Source: Planctomycetota bacterium (GTDB lineage Bacteria; Planctomycetota; Planctomycetia; Pirellulales; Pirellulaceae). Taken from it: a DNA stretch of 52,054 bases. The translations under genes and the position numbers were made by a program. The notes beneath the pieces were generated by a model. It saw only the letters and a program-made list of their open reading frames with translations, was not told the origin of the DNA and did no database searches. The stretch lies in assembly GCA_016872725.1 (NCBI GenBank), contig VGZC01000041.1, positions 1 through 52,054 on the forward strand. Reading direction: 5' to 3'. This document shows, piece after piece, positions 36,138-46,927 of the stretch. Position 1 is the first letter of the stretch; each line of letters begins with the position of its first letter.

Positions 36138-36806
36138 ATGCACCCGACGACGCTGGTCTTGGCCAGCCACAATCGAAAGAAGCTCGCCGAGCTCGAAGCC
36201 TTCTTCCGCGCACTCGATTGCCGGTTGTTGCTCGCCGCGGATCTCGCGTCGTTGCCGGAACCGGACGAGACGGGCGGCACGTTCGAGGAGAACGCGGAGA
36301 TCAAGGCGGTGGCGGCGGCTCGCGGGACCGGTTGCTGGGCGATCGCGGACGACAGCGGATTGCTCGTCGACGCGCTCGGCGGCGCCCCCGGCGTGCGGTC
36401 GGCCCGTTTCGCGGGGCCCAACGCGTCCGATGCCGACAACCGATCCAGACTGCTCGACGTCCTGCGAGGCGTCCCGACGGCCGAACGGATCGCTCGCTTT
36501 GAATGCCGACTCGCCGTTTCCGACCCCGAAGGCCGCGTGACGCTGCGCGCGCAAGGCGTCTGTCGAGGGAGAATCCTCGACGCGCCGCGCGGTTCGGGCG
36601 GGTTTGGTTACGATCCGCTCTTCCTGATCCCCGAGTATCACCGGACGTTCGCGGAACTTCCCGCGGCCGTCAAGAGCGTGCTGAGCCATCGGGCCCGGGC
36701 GACCGAATCGCTCCTTACCGCGTGGCGCCGCGCGCCGCTTCTCGACCGACATTCCTTCACGCGCGCCCAAGGATGCGATCGAGCGCGTCGCTCGTCTGAT
36801 GGATGA
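36138..36806 (+). CDS. rdgB: XTP/dITP diphosphatase (HAM1/RdgB)
   Basis: Removes non-canonical purine triphosphates (XTP, dITP, ITP) from the nucleotide pool. 222 residues. The substrate-binding start LVLASHNRKKLAELE, the catalytic segment IADDSGLLVDALGG with APGVRSARFAG, GFGYDPLF and SHRARA are all present. The last 20-25 residues (after TAWRR) go beyond the usual end and overlap the convergent isomerase gene by 50 nt. ATG start 10 nt after the ftr stop. Confidence 0.95.
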   Translation: MHPTTLVLASHNRKKLAELEAFFRALDCRLLLAADLASLPEPDETGGTFEENAEIKAVAAARGTGCWAIADDSGLLVDALGGAPGVRSARFAGPNASDADNRSRLLDVLRGVPTAERIARFECRLAVSDPEGRVTLRAQGVCRGRILDAPRGSGGFGYDPLFLIPEYHRTFAELPAAVKSVLSHRARATESLLTAWRRAPLLDRHSFTRAQGCDRARRSSDG

Positions 36807-37821
36807 GCGCTTCGGGATAATGCGCGAACGGGTGGAAGTACTCGAACGTCACGTATCCGCGATAGCCGGCCTGATCGAGGGCCTCCATCACGGCGGGCCA
36901 ATTCGTGGTTCCGTCGAGCAGCGTGCGGAAGGACTCGAGCGAATGATCGGTTCCCCGTTTCGTGAATTCCTTGAAGTGGATGTTTTGGATGCGCTTTCCC
37001 AGAATGCCGATCCAGTGTTCGGGGAACTGGAAGAGGCCGATATTGCCCGTATCGAAATGCGCGCGGACGTGGTCGCTGCCGAACGTGTCGACGAATGCGT
37101 TCATTTCCATCGGGCTCATCAGATAGCCGTTGAAGAAGATGTTCTCGATGTTGAGCGACACGTTGAGCGATTCGGCCTTGCGGAGCAGGCCGCGCACGGC
37201 GTCCTTCGCGCGGACATCGCACACATCATTGGGAACCGGTTCATGGTCGTCCCGCCACGGAATATGGACGGCGCCCGGCACGACGAGCAGATTCCCAACA
37301 CCCAGATCGTGGGCCGCGTCGATCATCTTTCCGGCGAGCTCCACACCGCGAGCCCGCTTCCCGGCATCGTTGCTCGTGAGCGGATACGGCCAGAAGAGGA
37401 AGGAACAGAGCCCGCTGACGGCGATGCCGATCTCATCCGCCATGCGTCGTATCGCGTGGAACTCGGCGGTTCCCGAGCGGGGAGAAAGATCGTTGTCGAG
37501 ATCATAGTTGAGTTCGACCCCGTCGAATCCGGCGTTCTTGGCGAGTTGAAGGCACTCGCGCAGGTTCATCCGGTCCGGATAGGGGAACGCCCACAGGTTG
37601 ATCGATTTCTTCATGTCGTACCGCTTGGTTGACGCGCGGCGCGAGTCGGCCTCGGGCGACGGATCGGCTTCTCCCGATTCCGCGCGGCGCGCGGCGGACG
37701 CGGCGACCGCGACGCTCGACAATCCCGAGCACATGGCGGCTCGGCGCGTCAACGGTCGTCCTCCTCCCGTCGACCCTCGATCCACGGTTTCCGACCGAGT
37801 CGTTTCCCTGGGGTCCACCAT
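36757..37821 (-). CDS. Sugar phosphate isomerase/epimerase-like TIM barrel, Tat-type leader
   Basis: 354 residues. From residue about 70 it is a xylose-isomerase-like TIM barrel: MKKSINLWAFPYPDR, GFDGVELNYD, NIENIFFN, HFDTGN, IHFKEF and YVTFEYFHP supply the metal-binding Glu, Asp and His pattern of hydroxypyruvate isomerase and sugar epimerases. The first 50 residues carry LTRRAAMCSGL and a hydrophobic run, a twin-arginine-like leader, so it may be exported. GGAGAG nine bases before the ATG at 37821 supports the long form. If the leader is not real, translation could begin at the inner ATG near 37614. The 3' end overlaps rdgB. Confidence 0.85.
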   Translation of the reverse strand: MVDPRETTRSETVDRGSTGGGRPLTRRAAMCSGLSSVAVAASAARRAESGEADPSPEADSRRASTKRYDMKKSINLWAFPYPDRMNLRECLQLAKNAGFDGVELNYDLDNDLSPRSGTAEFHAIRRMADEIGIAVSGLCSFLFWPYPLTSNDAGKRARGVELAGKMIDAAHDLGVGNLLVVPGAVHIPWRDDHEPVPNDVCDVRAKDAVRGLLRKAESLNVSLNIENIFFNGYLMSPMEMNAFVDTFGSDHVRAHFDTGNIGLFQFPEHWIGILGKRIQNIHFKEFTKRGTDHSLESFRTLLDGTTNWPAVMEALDQAGYRGYVTFEYFHPFAHYPEALIHQTSDALDRILGRA

Positions 37822-37884
37822 GGCGGCACGTCTCTCCTTTCATTCGACGCGGCGACCGACCGAGCGCACCGCTCTCGACGCGGT

Positions 37885-39051
37885 TCATCCGATCCGATTC
37901 GCCTTCAGTTCGGACAGTGGATAAAAGGTATCCCGCCAGCGGATGCCGCCTTGGATCAGGGTGAGCGCCATCGTCCGCCACTGGATAAAGATGAACATCA
38001 ACGCGGCGATGGGAAAGCCGAGCGACGCGGCGATCCGCATCCGAGCGGGAACGGCGATCGCGGCGCAGGTCGCCACGGCGAGCAGCACCGAGGCGAAGAA
38101 CATCCACCACGCCGGTCCGCGGCTCGCGAACACCATGATGAATGGAGCCACGTTGAACAGCAACGAGGTGACCGACGAGCCGACGATGACGCCGATGCGG
38201 TAGTCGACGCCCGCAAACACGTTCTTTTCGAGTCCCCGGACGACTTCGCGGACCGATGCGTACCATGGGACCTCGATCAGACCGACGCCGTCCACCAGAT
38301 CCTGCGTCTTGCCTCGCAGTTTCAGCAGGTGTCCGAGCTTCACGTCGTCGTCGGGCCGCAGGGCGATCGGCCGATGGCCGCCGATCTCCCGGTACGAAGC
38401 CGCGCGGATCAGGTTGAACGCGCCCACGCCGATGAACGCCCGGCTGCGCGGATTCCTCGCGTTCCACGGCCGGAAGTAGATCATGAAGTAGAGCATGAAG
38501 GTCACCACGAACGACTCGAGCAGGAGGTTCGGCATCCGGATCCGCGGCGTGGCCGCGATGTGATCGAAGGCCTGGTCCAACAGGTAGTGGACGGCGAATC
38601 GCAGGGTCGCCGGCTCGAAGACCACATCGGCGTCCGTAAACAGCAGCAGTTCGCCCGACGCGAGTTCCGTTCCGCGCAGGAGCGCGTGGTTCTTGCCGAG
38701 CCATCCGGCGGGCAATTCGCTCAGATGCACGACCCGCAACCGGGATTCGGTCGCGGCGATCGCGTCGAGTATCGCGCCGGTCCGGTCGGTCGAACGGTCG
38801 TCCACGGCGATCACCTCGTAGTCGGGATAATCGAGTCGCAAAACCGACCGGAGGGCGGCGTCGAGATCCCGTTCCTCGTTCCTCGCGGGAATCACGATCG
38901 ACACGCGAGGCCAGTCCGAGCGCGACCGCCAGGCGACGTCGCGCAGGCGCCGGATCCTCGCGTGACCGCGGAGGACGACGCCCATGAAGGCGAGATGGAC
39001 GAGCATGCCGGTGAGGGCCCATACGGCGACGAGTGTATCTCGGGTCGTCAT
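37885..39051 (-). CDS. Membrane glycosyltransferase, GT2 family
   Basis: 388 residues with an N-terminal membrane segment (about 7-28), a GT-A catalytic domain and two to three C-terminal membrane segments (about 300-375). RVSIVIPARNEERDL opens the nucleotide-sugar fold; AVDDRSTDRT and FTDADVVFEP (DxD) bind the donor; RPDDDVKLG is the acceptor-side acidic motif. The layout resembles HpnB-like and carotenoid or lipid glycosyltransferases; a lipid acceptor is likely but unproven. It begins 12 nt after the stop of the PVC dehydrogenase on the same strand, so the two probably share a transcript. Confidence 0.9.
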   Translation of the reverse strand: MTTRDTLVAVWALTGMLVHLAFMGVVLRGHARIRRLRDVAWRSRSDWPRVSIVIPARNEERDLDAALRSVLRLDYPDYEVIAVDDRSTDRTGAILDAIAATESRLRVVHLSELPAGWLGKNHALLRGTELASGELLLFTDADVVFEPATLRFAVHYLLDQAFDHIAATPRIRMPNLLLESFVVTFMLYFMIYFRPWNARNPRSRAFIGVGAFNLIRAASYREIGGHRPIALRPDDDVKLGHLLKLRGKTQDLVDGVGLIEVPWYASVREVVRGLEKNVFAGVDYRIGVIVGSSVTSLLFNVAPFIMVFASRGPAWWMFFASVLLAVATCAAIAVPARMRIAASLGFPIAALMFIFIQWRTMALTLIQGGIRWRDTFYPLSELKANRIG

Positions 39052-39063
39052 GGAGCGGGTCCA

Positions 39064-42000
39064 CTATTCCGAAGAGCGGATGTAGGCCAGCAAGTCGGCC
39101 ATCCCTTGCGGGTCGATGTCCCGCTCGACGCCCTCCGGCATCAGCGACAAACCCGTGCTGCGCATCGACTCGATGTCGATGCGCGCGATCGCGTCCCTCG
39201 CGTCATCCGCGCGGACGAGCGTCACGCCCGACGCCGTTTCCTCGACGATGATACCGGTGAGTGTTCGGCCATCCTTCGTGACGACGACGTAGTTGATGTA
39301 CTGCGGATTGACCTCGGCGTTCGGCGCGAGCACATTCATCAGAATCGACTCGGCGCCCCGATCGCGGGCCGCCGCGAGGCTCGGGCCGATCGCGTGCCCC
39401 GCGCCTTCGACACGGTGGCAAGCCGCGCAGATCTTCTGAAACACCTGTCGCCCGCGCGGGGCGTCTCCATCGAGCCGCAGCGATTCCTGATAGCGGCGCA
39501 CGATTTCCCGCCGGTTGCCCCGCGCGTTCCGCACCAATTGGGCCGCGCGATCGCGCAGCTCCGCGTCGCCGAGCGCCGTCAGCGACTGCCAATGGCCCGG
39601 CGCGATGTCACCCGGCGGAATCCGGCCGTCCTCGACCGCCGAGACCCACGCGGATGTCCATTCCGATCGTGACAATAACATGTCACCTACGCGTTGCCGA
39701 AGGGTGGGGCCGAGCGTCGGCCAGGCGTCGATCAAGAGTCCCGCGACGGCCGGATCGGCGTACGTGGACAGGGTCTGGACGGCGGCGAGCCGGACGTTGG
39801 CCGGTTCCGAGGGAGCGAGGAGTGCTCCGAACAGATCGCCTTGCGACGCGAACGGGGCGAGCCGCAGCCGAGCGACGCTCGCCGCGCGCCGATCGGCGGG
39901 TTCCCTCGCGTCACCCGCGATCCGAACCGCCTCGTCGATCATCGCCGCGAGCAACTCGGTCGACTTGCCGCCCGTCGCGGCGGCGAGCTGTGCGGCGAGC
40001 GGGCTGTCGGCGGGAAGCGCGAGCGCCGCGACGATCGAGGACGCGGCGGGACGGTCGCCAAGCCGAGGCACGAGGCGGAGGAGGGTCGCCACATCCTCGG
40101 GACGCTGCTGCCGGCCGATTTGGGCCGACAACGCTTGGATCAGCATGCGCGTTCCGTCCGGCGGTTCGGCCGTTCCGTCGCCCACGAGCCTCGCGAGGAC
40201 CTCGGCCGCGCCCGACTCGACCGCGCTTTGGATCGCGAACCGAACGTATGGTTCCTCCGCGTCGCGCTCCGCGATGCGCGCGAGGGCCGCGTCCCGCCGC
40301 GGCCCCGACATGGCGCCGAGCGAGAAGGCCGCCTGGTAGCGGACGATCTGTTCCGGGTCGTCGGCGAGCGCCGCGAGACCGGCTCGGAGTTCCGGCGAGT
40401 CCCCAAGCCGCGATTCGGAAAGACGCGCGGCGTGCGCGCGGACGCGCGGATGCGCGTCCCCCATCGCCTTGACGTTCGACTCGGCAGTCAACCGGCCCAA
40501 TCCATCGAGCGCGTACAACGCGGCGATCCGACCCTCCGGCCGCTCACCTCCCGCCGCCACGAGCTCCAATTCCCTCGCCGCCGACGTGTCCCGGCGTTCG
40601 ACGAGGAGTCGAGCGGCCGTCGTGCGATGCCAGCCGTTCGCATGGTCGAGCAGGGCGGTGAGTTCGCGCGCGTCGAGTCGGTCGAGTCGCGGATTCGGTC
40701 GGCGCGCGAACGCGTCGGGAACGACGCGCCAGATCCGACCTCGGTCCCGTCCGCTCGTCAGATCGAGGTGTTTCTTGATCACCGGATGGAGGCTCGCCGG
40801 ATGCTCGATCACCTCGCGGTACATGTCGAGGATGAACAGCGTACCGTCGGGCGCGTTGGCGAACTGAACGGGTCGGAACCAGATGTCGTCCGACGTGACG
40901 AATTCGGATTTCGAATCGACGCGCGTCGCCGTCATTCCGACGCCTTTCGGCGTGAGCCGTTTGCGGTGGACGAGATTGCTCCCGACATCACCGACGATCG
41001 CGAGCCCTTGCGCGTCGAGGGGCCACGCGTCGCCCGTATAGATCGTCGCCCCCGTGGCGCCCGTGAAATACCCCGCCGCGCGCCCGCCGCCTTCGACGAC
41101 GCCCGGCACGACCTGTTTCATGCGCAATCGCGTTCGAAGAACGCGCCACGGTTCGACGGGGCTCGTGCGAAACACGTCGGCCTGCGGCCCGTCGACCGCG
41201 ATGCTCACGCGCGGCGGAGGCGCGGCGGCGTACGGATTCCGCGCGGCGTAGCGGTCCTCGTACATCACCATCTGCATGTGGTCGCTGTTGGAGCAAACGA
41301 ATTTGTTGCCCCACGCGTCGAAGCTCATCCCGTGCTGCGCTCCGCCGCTCGTCGGCTCGATCGCGAACGTTCGGGGGTCGAACGCGAAGTCGCGGCCCCG
41401 CAGGACGACGGGAGGCGATTGAGGCGTGTCGGGCCGCGTCACATCCGCGCCGCTGCTGCTCGTCGCGCCGTGGATGCGGTTGTCGAGACCCCAATGGAAA
41501 CTGTTGAGCAGGCCTTGGACGTTCGACTTGCCGAACCCCGTGAAGACGATCCGCGATTGATCGGCCTTTCCGTCCCCGTCGGTGTCCTTGAAGTAGTGGA
41601 TGTCGGGCGCCGCGCCGACGAAGACGCCGCCTTCAAAACAGCAGATCGCGGTCGGCCATGCGAGGCCCTCCGCGTAGATCGTCGCGTGATCGAACCGGCC
41701 ATCGTCGTCGGTGTCGTCGAGGAGCCGGATACGGCCGAGCCTCAGCGCGTCGTCTTCCGAATAGTCCCGCATTTCCACGACGAACATCCGGCCGTTCTCG
41801 TCGAACGCGACCGCGACCGGGTCGACGACGAGCGGTTCGGAGGCGGCGAGTTCGATCCGATACCCGGGCGCGACGCGGAACGCGCCTTTCGCACGTTCGA
41901 CGTCCATCGGCGGAATGCGGGGAAGTTCACCCGCGTAGTCGCGATCGACCGAGTCCTGAGTCGCGGCGTTCCGTTCGGCGGGCGGCGCCGCGCTTCGACC

Positions 42001-42150
42001 GCCTTCCTGGGCTCGAGGTGCTCCGCTCCGCGAATCCGCCGAACCCGACAGGATCGCGAACGCGGCGGCGATCCACGCGCCGCCTTTCACCAGGCCCGAT
42101 CCGCGGCGCCCGACGACTCGGCGCCGCATCGCAATCCGATTCATGCTCAC
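39064..42150 (-). CDS. PVC-type membrane-bound dehydrogenase with HEAT-like repeats and haem c
   Basis: 1,028 residues. A GTG start at 42150 has GGGAGG eight bases upstream; the ATG two codons later is less well placed. A signal sequence covers about 1-48. Residues about 85-480 are a six-bladed propeller of the planctomycete/verrucomicrobial N-terminal type ([18 protein letters not shown], then DTDDDGRFD and DTDGDGKAD calcium-like turns, SGGAQHGM). A HEAT-like repeat region follows (about 500-880). The C-terminus is a haem-binding domain with CAACH (near 910) and the final [15 protein letters not shown] segment. Such proteins are predicted periplasmic sugar or alcohol dehydrogenases that pass electrons to cytochrome c. 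Divergent from the DNA methyltransferase. Confidence 0.93.
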   Translation of the reverse strand: MSMNRIAMRRRVVGRRGSGLVKGGAWIAAAFAILSGSADSRSGAPRAQEGGRSAAPPAERNAATQDSVDRDYAGELPRIPPMDVERAKGAFRVAPGYRIELAASEPLVVDPVAVAFDENGRMFVVEMRDYSEDDALRLGRIRLLDDTDDDGRFDHATIYAEGLAWPTAICCFEGGVFVGAAPDIHYFKDTDGDGKADQSRIVFTGFGKSNVQGLLNSFHWGLDNRIHGATSSSGADVTRPDTPQSPPVVLRGRDFAFDPRTFAIEPTSGGAQHGMSFDAWGNKFVCSNSDHMQMVMYEDRYAARNPYAAAPPPRVSIAVDGPQADVFRTSPVEPWRVLRTRLRMKQVVPGVVEGGGRAAGYFTGATGATIYTGDAWPLDAQGLAIVGDVGSNLVHRKRLTPKGVGMTATRVDSKSEFVTSDDIWFRPVQFANAPDGTLFILDMYREVIEHPASLHPVIKKHLDLTSGRDRGRIWRVVPDAFARRPNPRLDRLDARELTALLDHANGWHRTTAARLLVERRDTSAARELELVAAGGERPEGRIAALYALDGLGRLTAESNVKAMGDAHPRVRAHAARLSESRLGDSPELRAGLAALADDPEQIVRYQAAFSLGAMSGPRRDAALARIAERDAEEPYVRFAIQSAVESGAAEVLARLVGDGTAEPPDGTRMLIQALSAQIGRQQRPEDVATLLRLVPRLGDRPAASSIVAALALPADSPLAAQLAAATGGKSTELLAAMIDEAVRIAGDAREPADRRAASVARLRLAPFASQGDLFGALLAPSEPANVRLAAVQTLSTYADPAVAGLLIDAWPTLGPTLRQRVGDMLLSRSEWTSAWVSAVEDGRIPPGDIAPGHWQSLTALGDAELRDRAAQLVRNARGNRREIVRRYQESLRLDGDAPRGRQVFQKICAACHRVEGAGHAIGPSLAAARDRGAESILMNVLAPNAEVNPQYINYVVVTKDGRTLTGIIVEETASGVTLVRADDARDAIARIDIESMRSTGLSLMPEGVERDIDPQGMADLLAYIRSSE

Positions 42151-42243
42151 GGTGGCAGCCTCCCGCGGACCATGCTACCATGGCACGCCGACCCAAGAAA
42201 GGCGACGCCGCCTCGAGGGGATCCTCCAAGGAGTTCGCCGATC

Positions 42244-43182
42244 GTGACATTGGAAACGGAAACCGTTCACAACCGGGACTGCGTCGAGGGCATGCGCGAA
42301 CTGGCCGAGGGTTCGATCGATTTGGCGTTCGCCGATCCGCCGTTCAATATCGGGTACGACTACGATGTCTACCGCGACAATCGGGAGGCGGATGAGTATC
42401 TCGACTGGTGCGATGCGTGGATCGCGCAGGTCGTCCGCGCGCTGAAGGCCGACGGCACGTTCTGGCTCGCGATCGGCGACGAGTACGCGGCCGAACTGAA
42501 GGTCGCCATGCAGCGCGCGCATCGGCTCGTCTGCCGGAGCTGGGTCATCTGGTACTACACGTTCGGCGTCAACTGCAAATCCAAATTCACACGCTCGCAC
42601 GCGCACCTGTTCCAGATGGTGAAGGACCCGAAGCGATTCACGTTCAATGCCGACTCGATCCGCGTTCCCTCCGCGCGGCAACTCGTCTACGCCGACGCCC
42701 GAGCGAATCCGAAAGGTCGCCTTCCGGACGACACGTGGATTCTGCGACCGCAAGACGTGCCTGACGGATTCCGGCCGGATCAGGACACATGGTACTTCTC
42801 GCGCGTCGCGGGGACCTTTCGCGAGCGCGCGGGATGGCACGGGTGCCAGATGCCGGAACAGTTGCTGGGACGGATCATCCGCGCGAGCAGCAACGAGGGG
42901 GAAACGGTTCTCGACCCGTTCGGCGGGAGCGGCACGACGCTGGCCGTCGCCAAGAAATTGGGCCGGCGCTTCGTCGGATTCGAACTTTCCCCGGAGTACG
43001 CCGCGAACATCACCGAGCGTCTCGCGTCGATCCAACCCGGTGATCCGTTGAACGGTCCCGCCGAGCCTCTCGTGAGCTCGCCCCGTACCGAGGACGGCCG
43101 CCGGCTGGATGAGCCGAAGAAGGTCAGGTTTCGACGTCCCAAGCCACGCGCGAATGCGAGCCTTCCGGGTTTCGAGGATTGA
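42244..43182 (+). CDS. Solitary DNA methyltransferase, beta class
   Basis: 312 residues. [10 protein letters not shown] (about 30-39) is catalytic motif IV, and [11 protein letters not shown] (motif I, S-adenosylmethionine binding) lies near the C-terminus (about 222-232), the IV-to-I order of the beta class. DPPF suggests N6-adenine methylation; N4-cytosine cannot be excluded. GTG start at 42244 with AGGAG ten bases upstream. No restriction enzyme, specificity subunit or Vsr gene is adjacent, so it may be an orphan regulatory methylase, or a remnant of a system. The final 40 residues are basic and may contact DNA. Confidence 0.92.
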   Translation: MTLETETVHNRDCVEGMRELAEGSIDLAFADPPFNIGYDYDVYRDNREADEYLDWCDAWIAQVVRALKADGTFWLAIGDEYAAELKVAMQRAHRLVCRSWVIWYYTFGVNCKSKFTRSHAHLFQMVKDPKRFTFNADSIRVPSARQLVYADARANPKGRLPDDTWILRPQDVPDGFRPDQDTWYFSRVAGTFRERAGWHGCQMPEQLLGRIIRASSNEGETVLDPFGGSGTTLAVAKKLGRRFVGFELSPEYAANITERLASIQPGDPLNGPAEPLVSSPRTEDGRRLDEPKKVRFRRPKPRANASLPGFED

Positions 43183-43351
43183 ACGGGGTCCATTCCCGAT
43201 GGGTCCATGCGTTGAGGCGAAAATGCGTTGTTGCACGGGCCATTTTTCGGCCTAGCCGCGTACGCCGCCTTTTGCTACGCTCCCCCCCCTGAACCGGAAG
43301 GCGGCATTGCGGCCGCCGACGAGTTTCGGTGATCCGCTAGGGAGCCCGCTC

Positions 43352-44467
43352 ATGAAATCGCGATGGACCGTGGGAGTGATCTTGGCCGTTCTGGGCGCCT
43401 GCTGCCCCGTCGCGGAGGCATGGGCCGCGCCCAATTTCCGATCCCTGATCCCCTTTGGGAAACGCGTCGAAGCCGATCCGGCGAAGACATACGAACTGAC
43501 CGACAGCCAAGGCCCGTGGATGATCCTCGCCACGTCGTTCTCGGGCGTCGGCGCAGATCGCCAAGCGCGGGAATTGATTCTGGAGCTGCGCCGCGCGTTC
43601 AACCTCGAGGCGTTCGAGCACCGTCGCACGTTCGACTTCACCGACCCCGTATTGGGTCTGGGATACAATCAGTTCGGCGAGCCTCGGAAGATGCGGCACC
43701 AACAGAACGTGCGATTCGACGAGATCGCCGTGTTGGTCGGCGGTTTCGATTCGCCGGATAGCGAGGACGCCCAGGCCGCGCTCCACAAGATCAAACACGC
43801 CAAGCCCGCGTGCCTCGACATCAAGCGGAACAAGACGTCGACTCAGCGATTCGTCGGTCTTCGCGAGATCCAGCGCATGGTCAACCCCGATCCCGAAAAA
43901 CGCGAGATGGGCCCGATGCGCGCGGCGTTCGTCAGCCGGAACCCGCTGCTCCCCGACGAATATTTCGTTCCCAAGGGCGTGGATCCGTTGATCGCCGAGA
44001 TGAACAGGGACGTCGAGCATAGTCTGCTCGATTGCCACGGGCGGTACACCGTGCGCGTCGCGACGTTCCAGGGCGAGTCCACCATGAACCTTGAAGCCAT
44101 GGAAAAGAAACCGAGAATTCCGCGGGGGCAGCCGAGCAAGCTCGAAATCGCCGCGGAAAAGGCGCATCGGCTTACGATGGCGCTTCGGGAAAAAGGAATC
44201 GAAGCCTACGAATTCCATGATCGTTTCGAAAGCGTGGTAACGATCGGATCGTTCGCTTCGGTCGGAACGCCGCGCCCCGACGGGCGCGTCGAGATCGATC
44301 CGAACGTGCACTCGGTCATCGAGACCTACCGAGCCCGCAAGATCCCTCTTCCCAATGGCTCGGAATTCGGGCTCGCGCCCCAATCGCTCGACGGCGTTCC
44401 CTTCGACGTGCAACCGACACCGGTCGAAGTGCCTCGAATTTCCGTCGGGAATTCGTACACGAACTGA
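43352..44467 (+). CDS. Secreted protein of unknown function coupled to sua5
   Basis: 371 residues. GGGAG precedes the ATG at 43352, and residues 1-26 form a signal peptide (cleavage near AWAAP). The mature protein shows two related segments, PWMILATSFSGVGADRQARE (about 55-75) and RYTVRVATFQGES (about 230-245), the latter resembling the start of a SPOR-like fold followed by helical KLEIAAEKAHRLTMALREKG. A peptidoglycan-binding SPOR-type role is possible but not established. sua5 begins 3 nt after the stop, so the two are translationally linked. Confidence 0.78.
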   Translation: MKSRWTVGVILAVLGACCPVAEAWAAPNFRSLIPFGKRVEADPAKTYELTDSQGPWMILATSFSGVGADRQARELILELRRAFNLEAFEHRRTFDFTDPVLGLGYNQFGEPRKMRHQQNVRFDEIAVLVGGFDSPDSEDAQAALHKIKHAKPACLDIKRNKTSTQRFVGLREIQRMVNPDPEKREMGPMRAAFVSRNPLLPDEYFVPKGVDPLIAEMNRDVEHSLLDCHGRYTVRVATFQGESTMNLEAMEKKPRIPRGQPSKLEIAAEKAHRLTMALREKGIEAYEFHDRFESVVTIGSFASVGTPRPDGRVEIDPNVHSVIETYRARKIPLPNGSEFGLAPQSLDGVPFDVQPTPVEVPRISVGNSYTN

Positions 44468-44470
44468 TCG

Positions 44471-45436
44471 ATGACCGACGGGATGCTCCCGGATTCCGCG
44501 ATCAACGCAGGGGCCGCCGCGATCCGCGAAGGCGCGGTCGTCGCGTTTCCGACCGAGACCGTCTATGGGCTGGGAGCGAACGCGTACGACCCCATCGCCG
44601 TCGCGCGGGTCTTCGAGTTGAAGGGGAGGCCCCGTTTCGACCCGCTGATCGCGCATGTCGCGAGTGAAACGCAGGCCGCCGAATTGGTCGCCCGGATCCC
44701 CGACTCCGCGCTCGCGTTGATGCGCGCGTTCTGGCCCGGCCCGCTCACGCTCGTGCTGCCCAAGTCGGACCGTGTCCCCGATCTGGTGACGGCCGGACTC
44801 GCGACCGTCGCCGTACGCCTTCCCGCGCATCCGGTCGCCCACGCGCTGATCGAACGGGCGGGCGTTCCGATCGCGGCGCCGAGCGCCAACCGGTTCGGCG
44901 GGATCAGTCCGACGACGGCGGCGCACGTCCGCGCCGCGTTCGGCGCGTCCCTGCGTTGGGTCCTCGACGCCGGCCCCTGTCCGGTCGGCGTCGAATCGAC
45001 CGTGGTGGCCGTCGACGCCGAAACCGGCCGATGCGTCCTCCTCCGCGCCGGAGGCATCGCGCTCGAATCGCTCCGCGCCGTGCGTGATGTCGACATTCCC
45101 TCGTCGCCGCTCCACCGGATCGCCTCACCCGGCCAACTCGACCGCCATTACGCGCCGTCCACGCCCCTCGACCTGCTCGGCGCGGCGCCGGAGCCCGGAT
45201 CGAACGAGCGAGTCGGTCTCCTGGCGTGGCGAAGGCCCGATTCGAACGAAGGGTACGCGGCCGTCGAGATCTTGTCCGAAACGGGCGATCTCCGCGAGGC
45301 GGCCGCGGCGCTCTTCGCCGCCATGCACCGGCTCGACGCGCTCGGCCTCGATCGCATCGTCGCGATTCCCGTTCCCGAAACGGGCCTGGGGCTCGCCATC
45401 ATGGACCGGCTGCGCCGCGCATCGCATCGCGGATGA
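44471..45436 (+). CDS. sua5: L-threonylcarbamoyladenylate synthase (Sua5/TsaC)
   Basis: Makes threonylcarbamoyl-AMP from threonine, bicarbonate and ATP, the first step of the t6A37 tRNA modification. 321 residues: a YrdC/TsaC domain (about 1-205) with the characteristic FPTETVYGLGA, KGRPRFDPLI and PSANRFGGISPT motifs, and a C-terminal Sua5 domain introduced by SPGQLDRHYAPSTPL (about 218-232). The Sua5-specific linker is present, so it is the long two-domain form. The gene overlaps the transcription unit of the preceding secreted protein and is convergent with the amidohydrolase. Confidence 0.95.
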   Translation: MTDGMLPDSAINAGAAAIREGAVVAFPTETVYGLGANAYDPIAVARVFELKGRPRFDPLIAHVASETQAAELVARIPDSALALMRAFWPGPLTLVLPKSDRVPDLVTAGLATVAVRLPAHPVAHALIERAGVPIAAPSANRFGGISPTTAAHVRAAFGASLRWVLDAGPCPVGVESTVVAVDAETGRCVLLRAGGIALESLRAVRDVDIPSSPLHRIASPGQLDRHYAPSTPLDLLGAAPEPGSNERVGLLAWRRPDSNEGYAAVEILSETGDLREAAAALFAAMHRLDALGLDRIVAIPVPETGLGLAIMDRLRRASHRG

Positions 45437-45502
45437 CCGGCCGCTCGACGGCGCACCACGCATCTTCCAAGGCGGCGCGGCCGCCCGATCCGCCGCGAAC
45501 GC

Positions 45503-46927
45503 TCACGGTTGAACCCGACGGAGCTTCTCCGAGTATTTCTTGTAGAGCCGCTTGTGGCGATCGTTGAGATCGACCTTCCGGCCCTGAATGTAGGCCGCAC
45601 GGACTTGGGTCGCCGTTTCGAGTGGATCGCCGTTGGTGATGAAGAGGGTCGCGTCCTTGCCGGGTTCGAGTGAACCGACTCGGTCGGCGACGCCGAGGAT
45701 CCGCGCGGGATAGAGGGTGATCGACTTGAGCGCTTCGTCGGCTGGGAGGCCGTAGGCCAGGGCGGTCGCCGCATGGTAGGGGAGGTTGCGGGCATTCGCG
45801 CCCCCGAACCGCTCGGCGCTCGAAATGCAAAACGCAATGCCCGCCTGGCGCAGTCGCTCGGGAAGCGTGTACGACGCGTCAAACGGATCATCGGTCCGCT
45901 GAGGCAAACGATAGACCCCGGCGACGATGACGGGAATCGCGTCGGCGCGGAGCAGATCCGCGCAGTCGGGCGCGTCGTACCCGCCATATAGGATGATGCG
46001 CAGACGTTCCCGCCTCGCGAAGGCCACCGCCGATTGGATCTGCTGGGCCTCGTCGGCCGCGACGATCAGCGGCATCCCGCGATTCACCACGGGAATCAGG
46101 CTTTCCCAACGGGCATCGACGAGCGAACCGCCCGCGGCCCTCGCCTGTTGATAGGCCCGCGTGTCGCGCAGCGCGGCCGCCAGCGATTCCACGCTCCACG
46201 CCCCGTCGCGCCCGCCGTCCGATTCGCCCCCGAGAACGGGCTCCGAATGCGGCCAACGCACGTGCATGCCGACCCCCGCCTTCAACGTCAGGTCCTCGTA
46301 GGTCCAGCCATCGAGTTGCAGGACGGCCGATTGTCCGGAGATGCCGCCGCCCGACGGCGCCGCCAGCGCGAGCAGAACTCCGTTCGATCGCGTCACCGGG
46401 ATCAGCTCACTGTCCGGATTGACCGCGACGTGCGCCTTGACGTTGGGGTTGAGCCAACCGGTCTCGACCGAGTCGCGCGTGGCGCGCACCGAGTCGATCT
46501 CGGTCAGCCCGATATGCGAGTAGGATTCAATCATGCCGGGGTAGACATGCTGGCCTCGCAAGGAAACGCGCTGAGCATTTTCCGGAACGGCGATGTCCTG
46601 GCCGATGGCGACGATGCGGCCTTGGTCGAACAGCAGCATGCCGTCGGCGATCGGAGGCCCGTTCACCGGATGGATTGTCGCCTGTTCGAGGAGGATCGGC
46701 GCCGACTGCGCCGCGCCCGGAATCTCCGGATTGGCGCGTGCCGGGTCGGGTGCCCGCGCGAGGCCGATGGCGAGGGCGAGCAGCGCGCCGACGCGCGCCG
46801 CGCGGCGCATAGCCCGCCCGTTTGCGCCCCATCGCCGCCCGCCCGTTGGTTGGCAGCCGGCTGGTCGGCAGTCCTTTGGTTCGCGATCGGTTGGCCGTCC
46901 GTCAGTTTCCGTCGTTCGAGCCGTCAT
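45503..46927 (-). CDS. Exported amidohydrolase-like protein with altered metal motif
   Basis: 474 residues from the ATG at 46927, seven bases after GAAGGG; a second ATG at 46810 starts directly with a signal peptide (MRRAARVGALLALAIGLA) and may be the true start. The fold is imidazolonepropionase-like: an N-terminal beta sandwich, then YPGMIESYSHIGLT, where the usual H-x-H metal pair reads SYSH, so the first His is lost. C-terminal motifs ALKSITLYPARILG and VGSLEPGKDATLFI are typical of the family. It lies directly after a two-domain relative, overlapping its end by 26 nt. Catalytic competence is doubtful. Confidence 0.87.
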   Translation of the reverse strand: MTARTTETDGRPTDREPKDCRPAGCQPTGGRRWGANGRAMRRAARVGALLALAIGLARAPDPARANPEIPGAAQSAPILLEQATIHPVNGPPIADGMLLFDQGRIVAIGQDIAVPENAQRVSLRGQHVYPGMIESYSHIGLTEIDSVRATRDSVETGWLNPNVKAHVAVNPDSELIPVTRSNGVLLALAAPSGGGISGQSAVLQLDGWTYEDLTLKAGVGMHVRWPHSEPVLGGESDGGRDGAWSVESLAAALRDTRAYQQARAAGGSLVDARWESLIPVVNRGMPLIVAADEAQQIQSAVAFARRERLRIILYGGYDAPDCADLLRADAIPVIVAGVYRLPQRTDDPFDASYTLPERLRQAGIAFCISSAERFGGANARNLPYHAATALAYGLPADEALKSITLYPARILGVADRVGSLEPGKDATLFITNGDPLETATQVRAAYIQGRKVDLNDRHKRLYKKYSEKLRRVQP

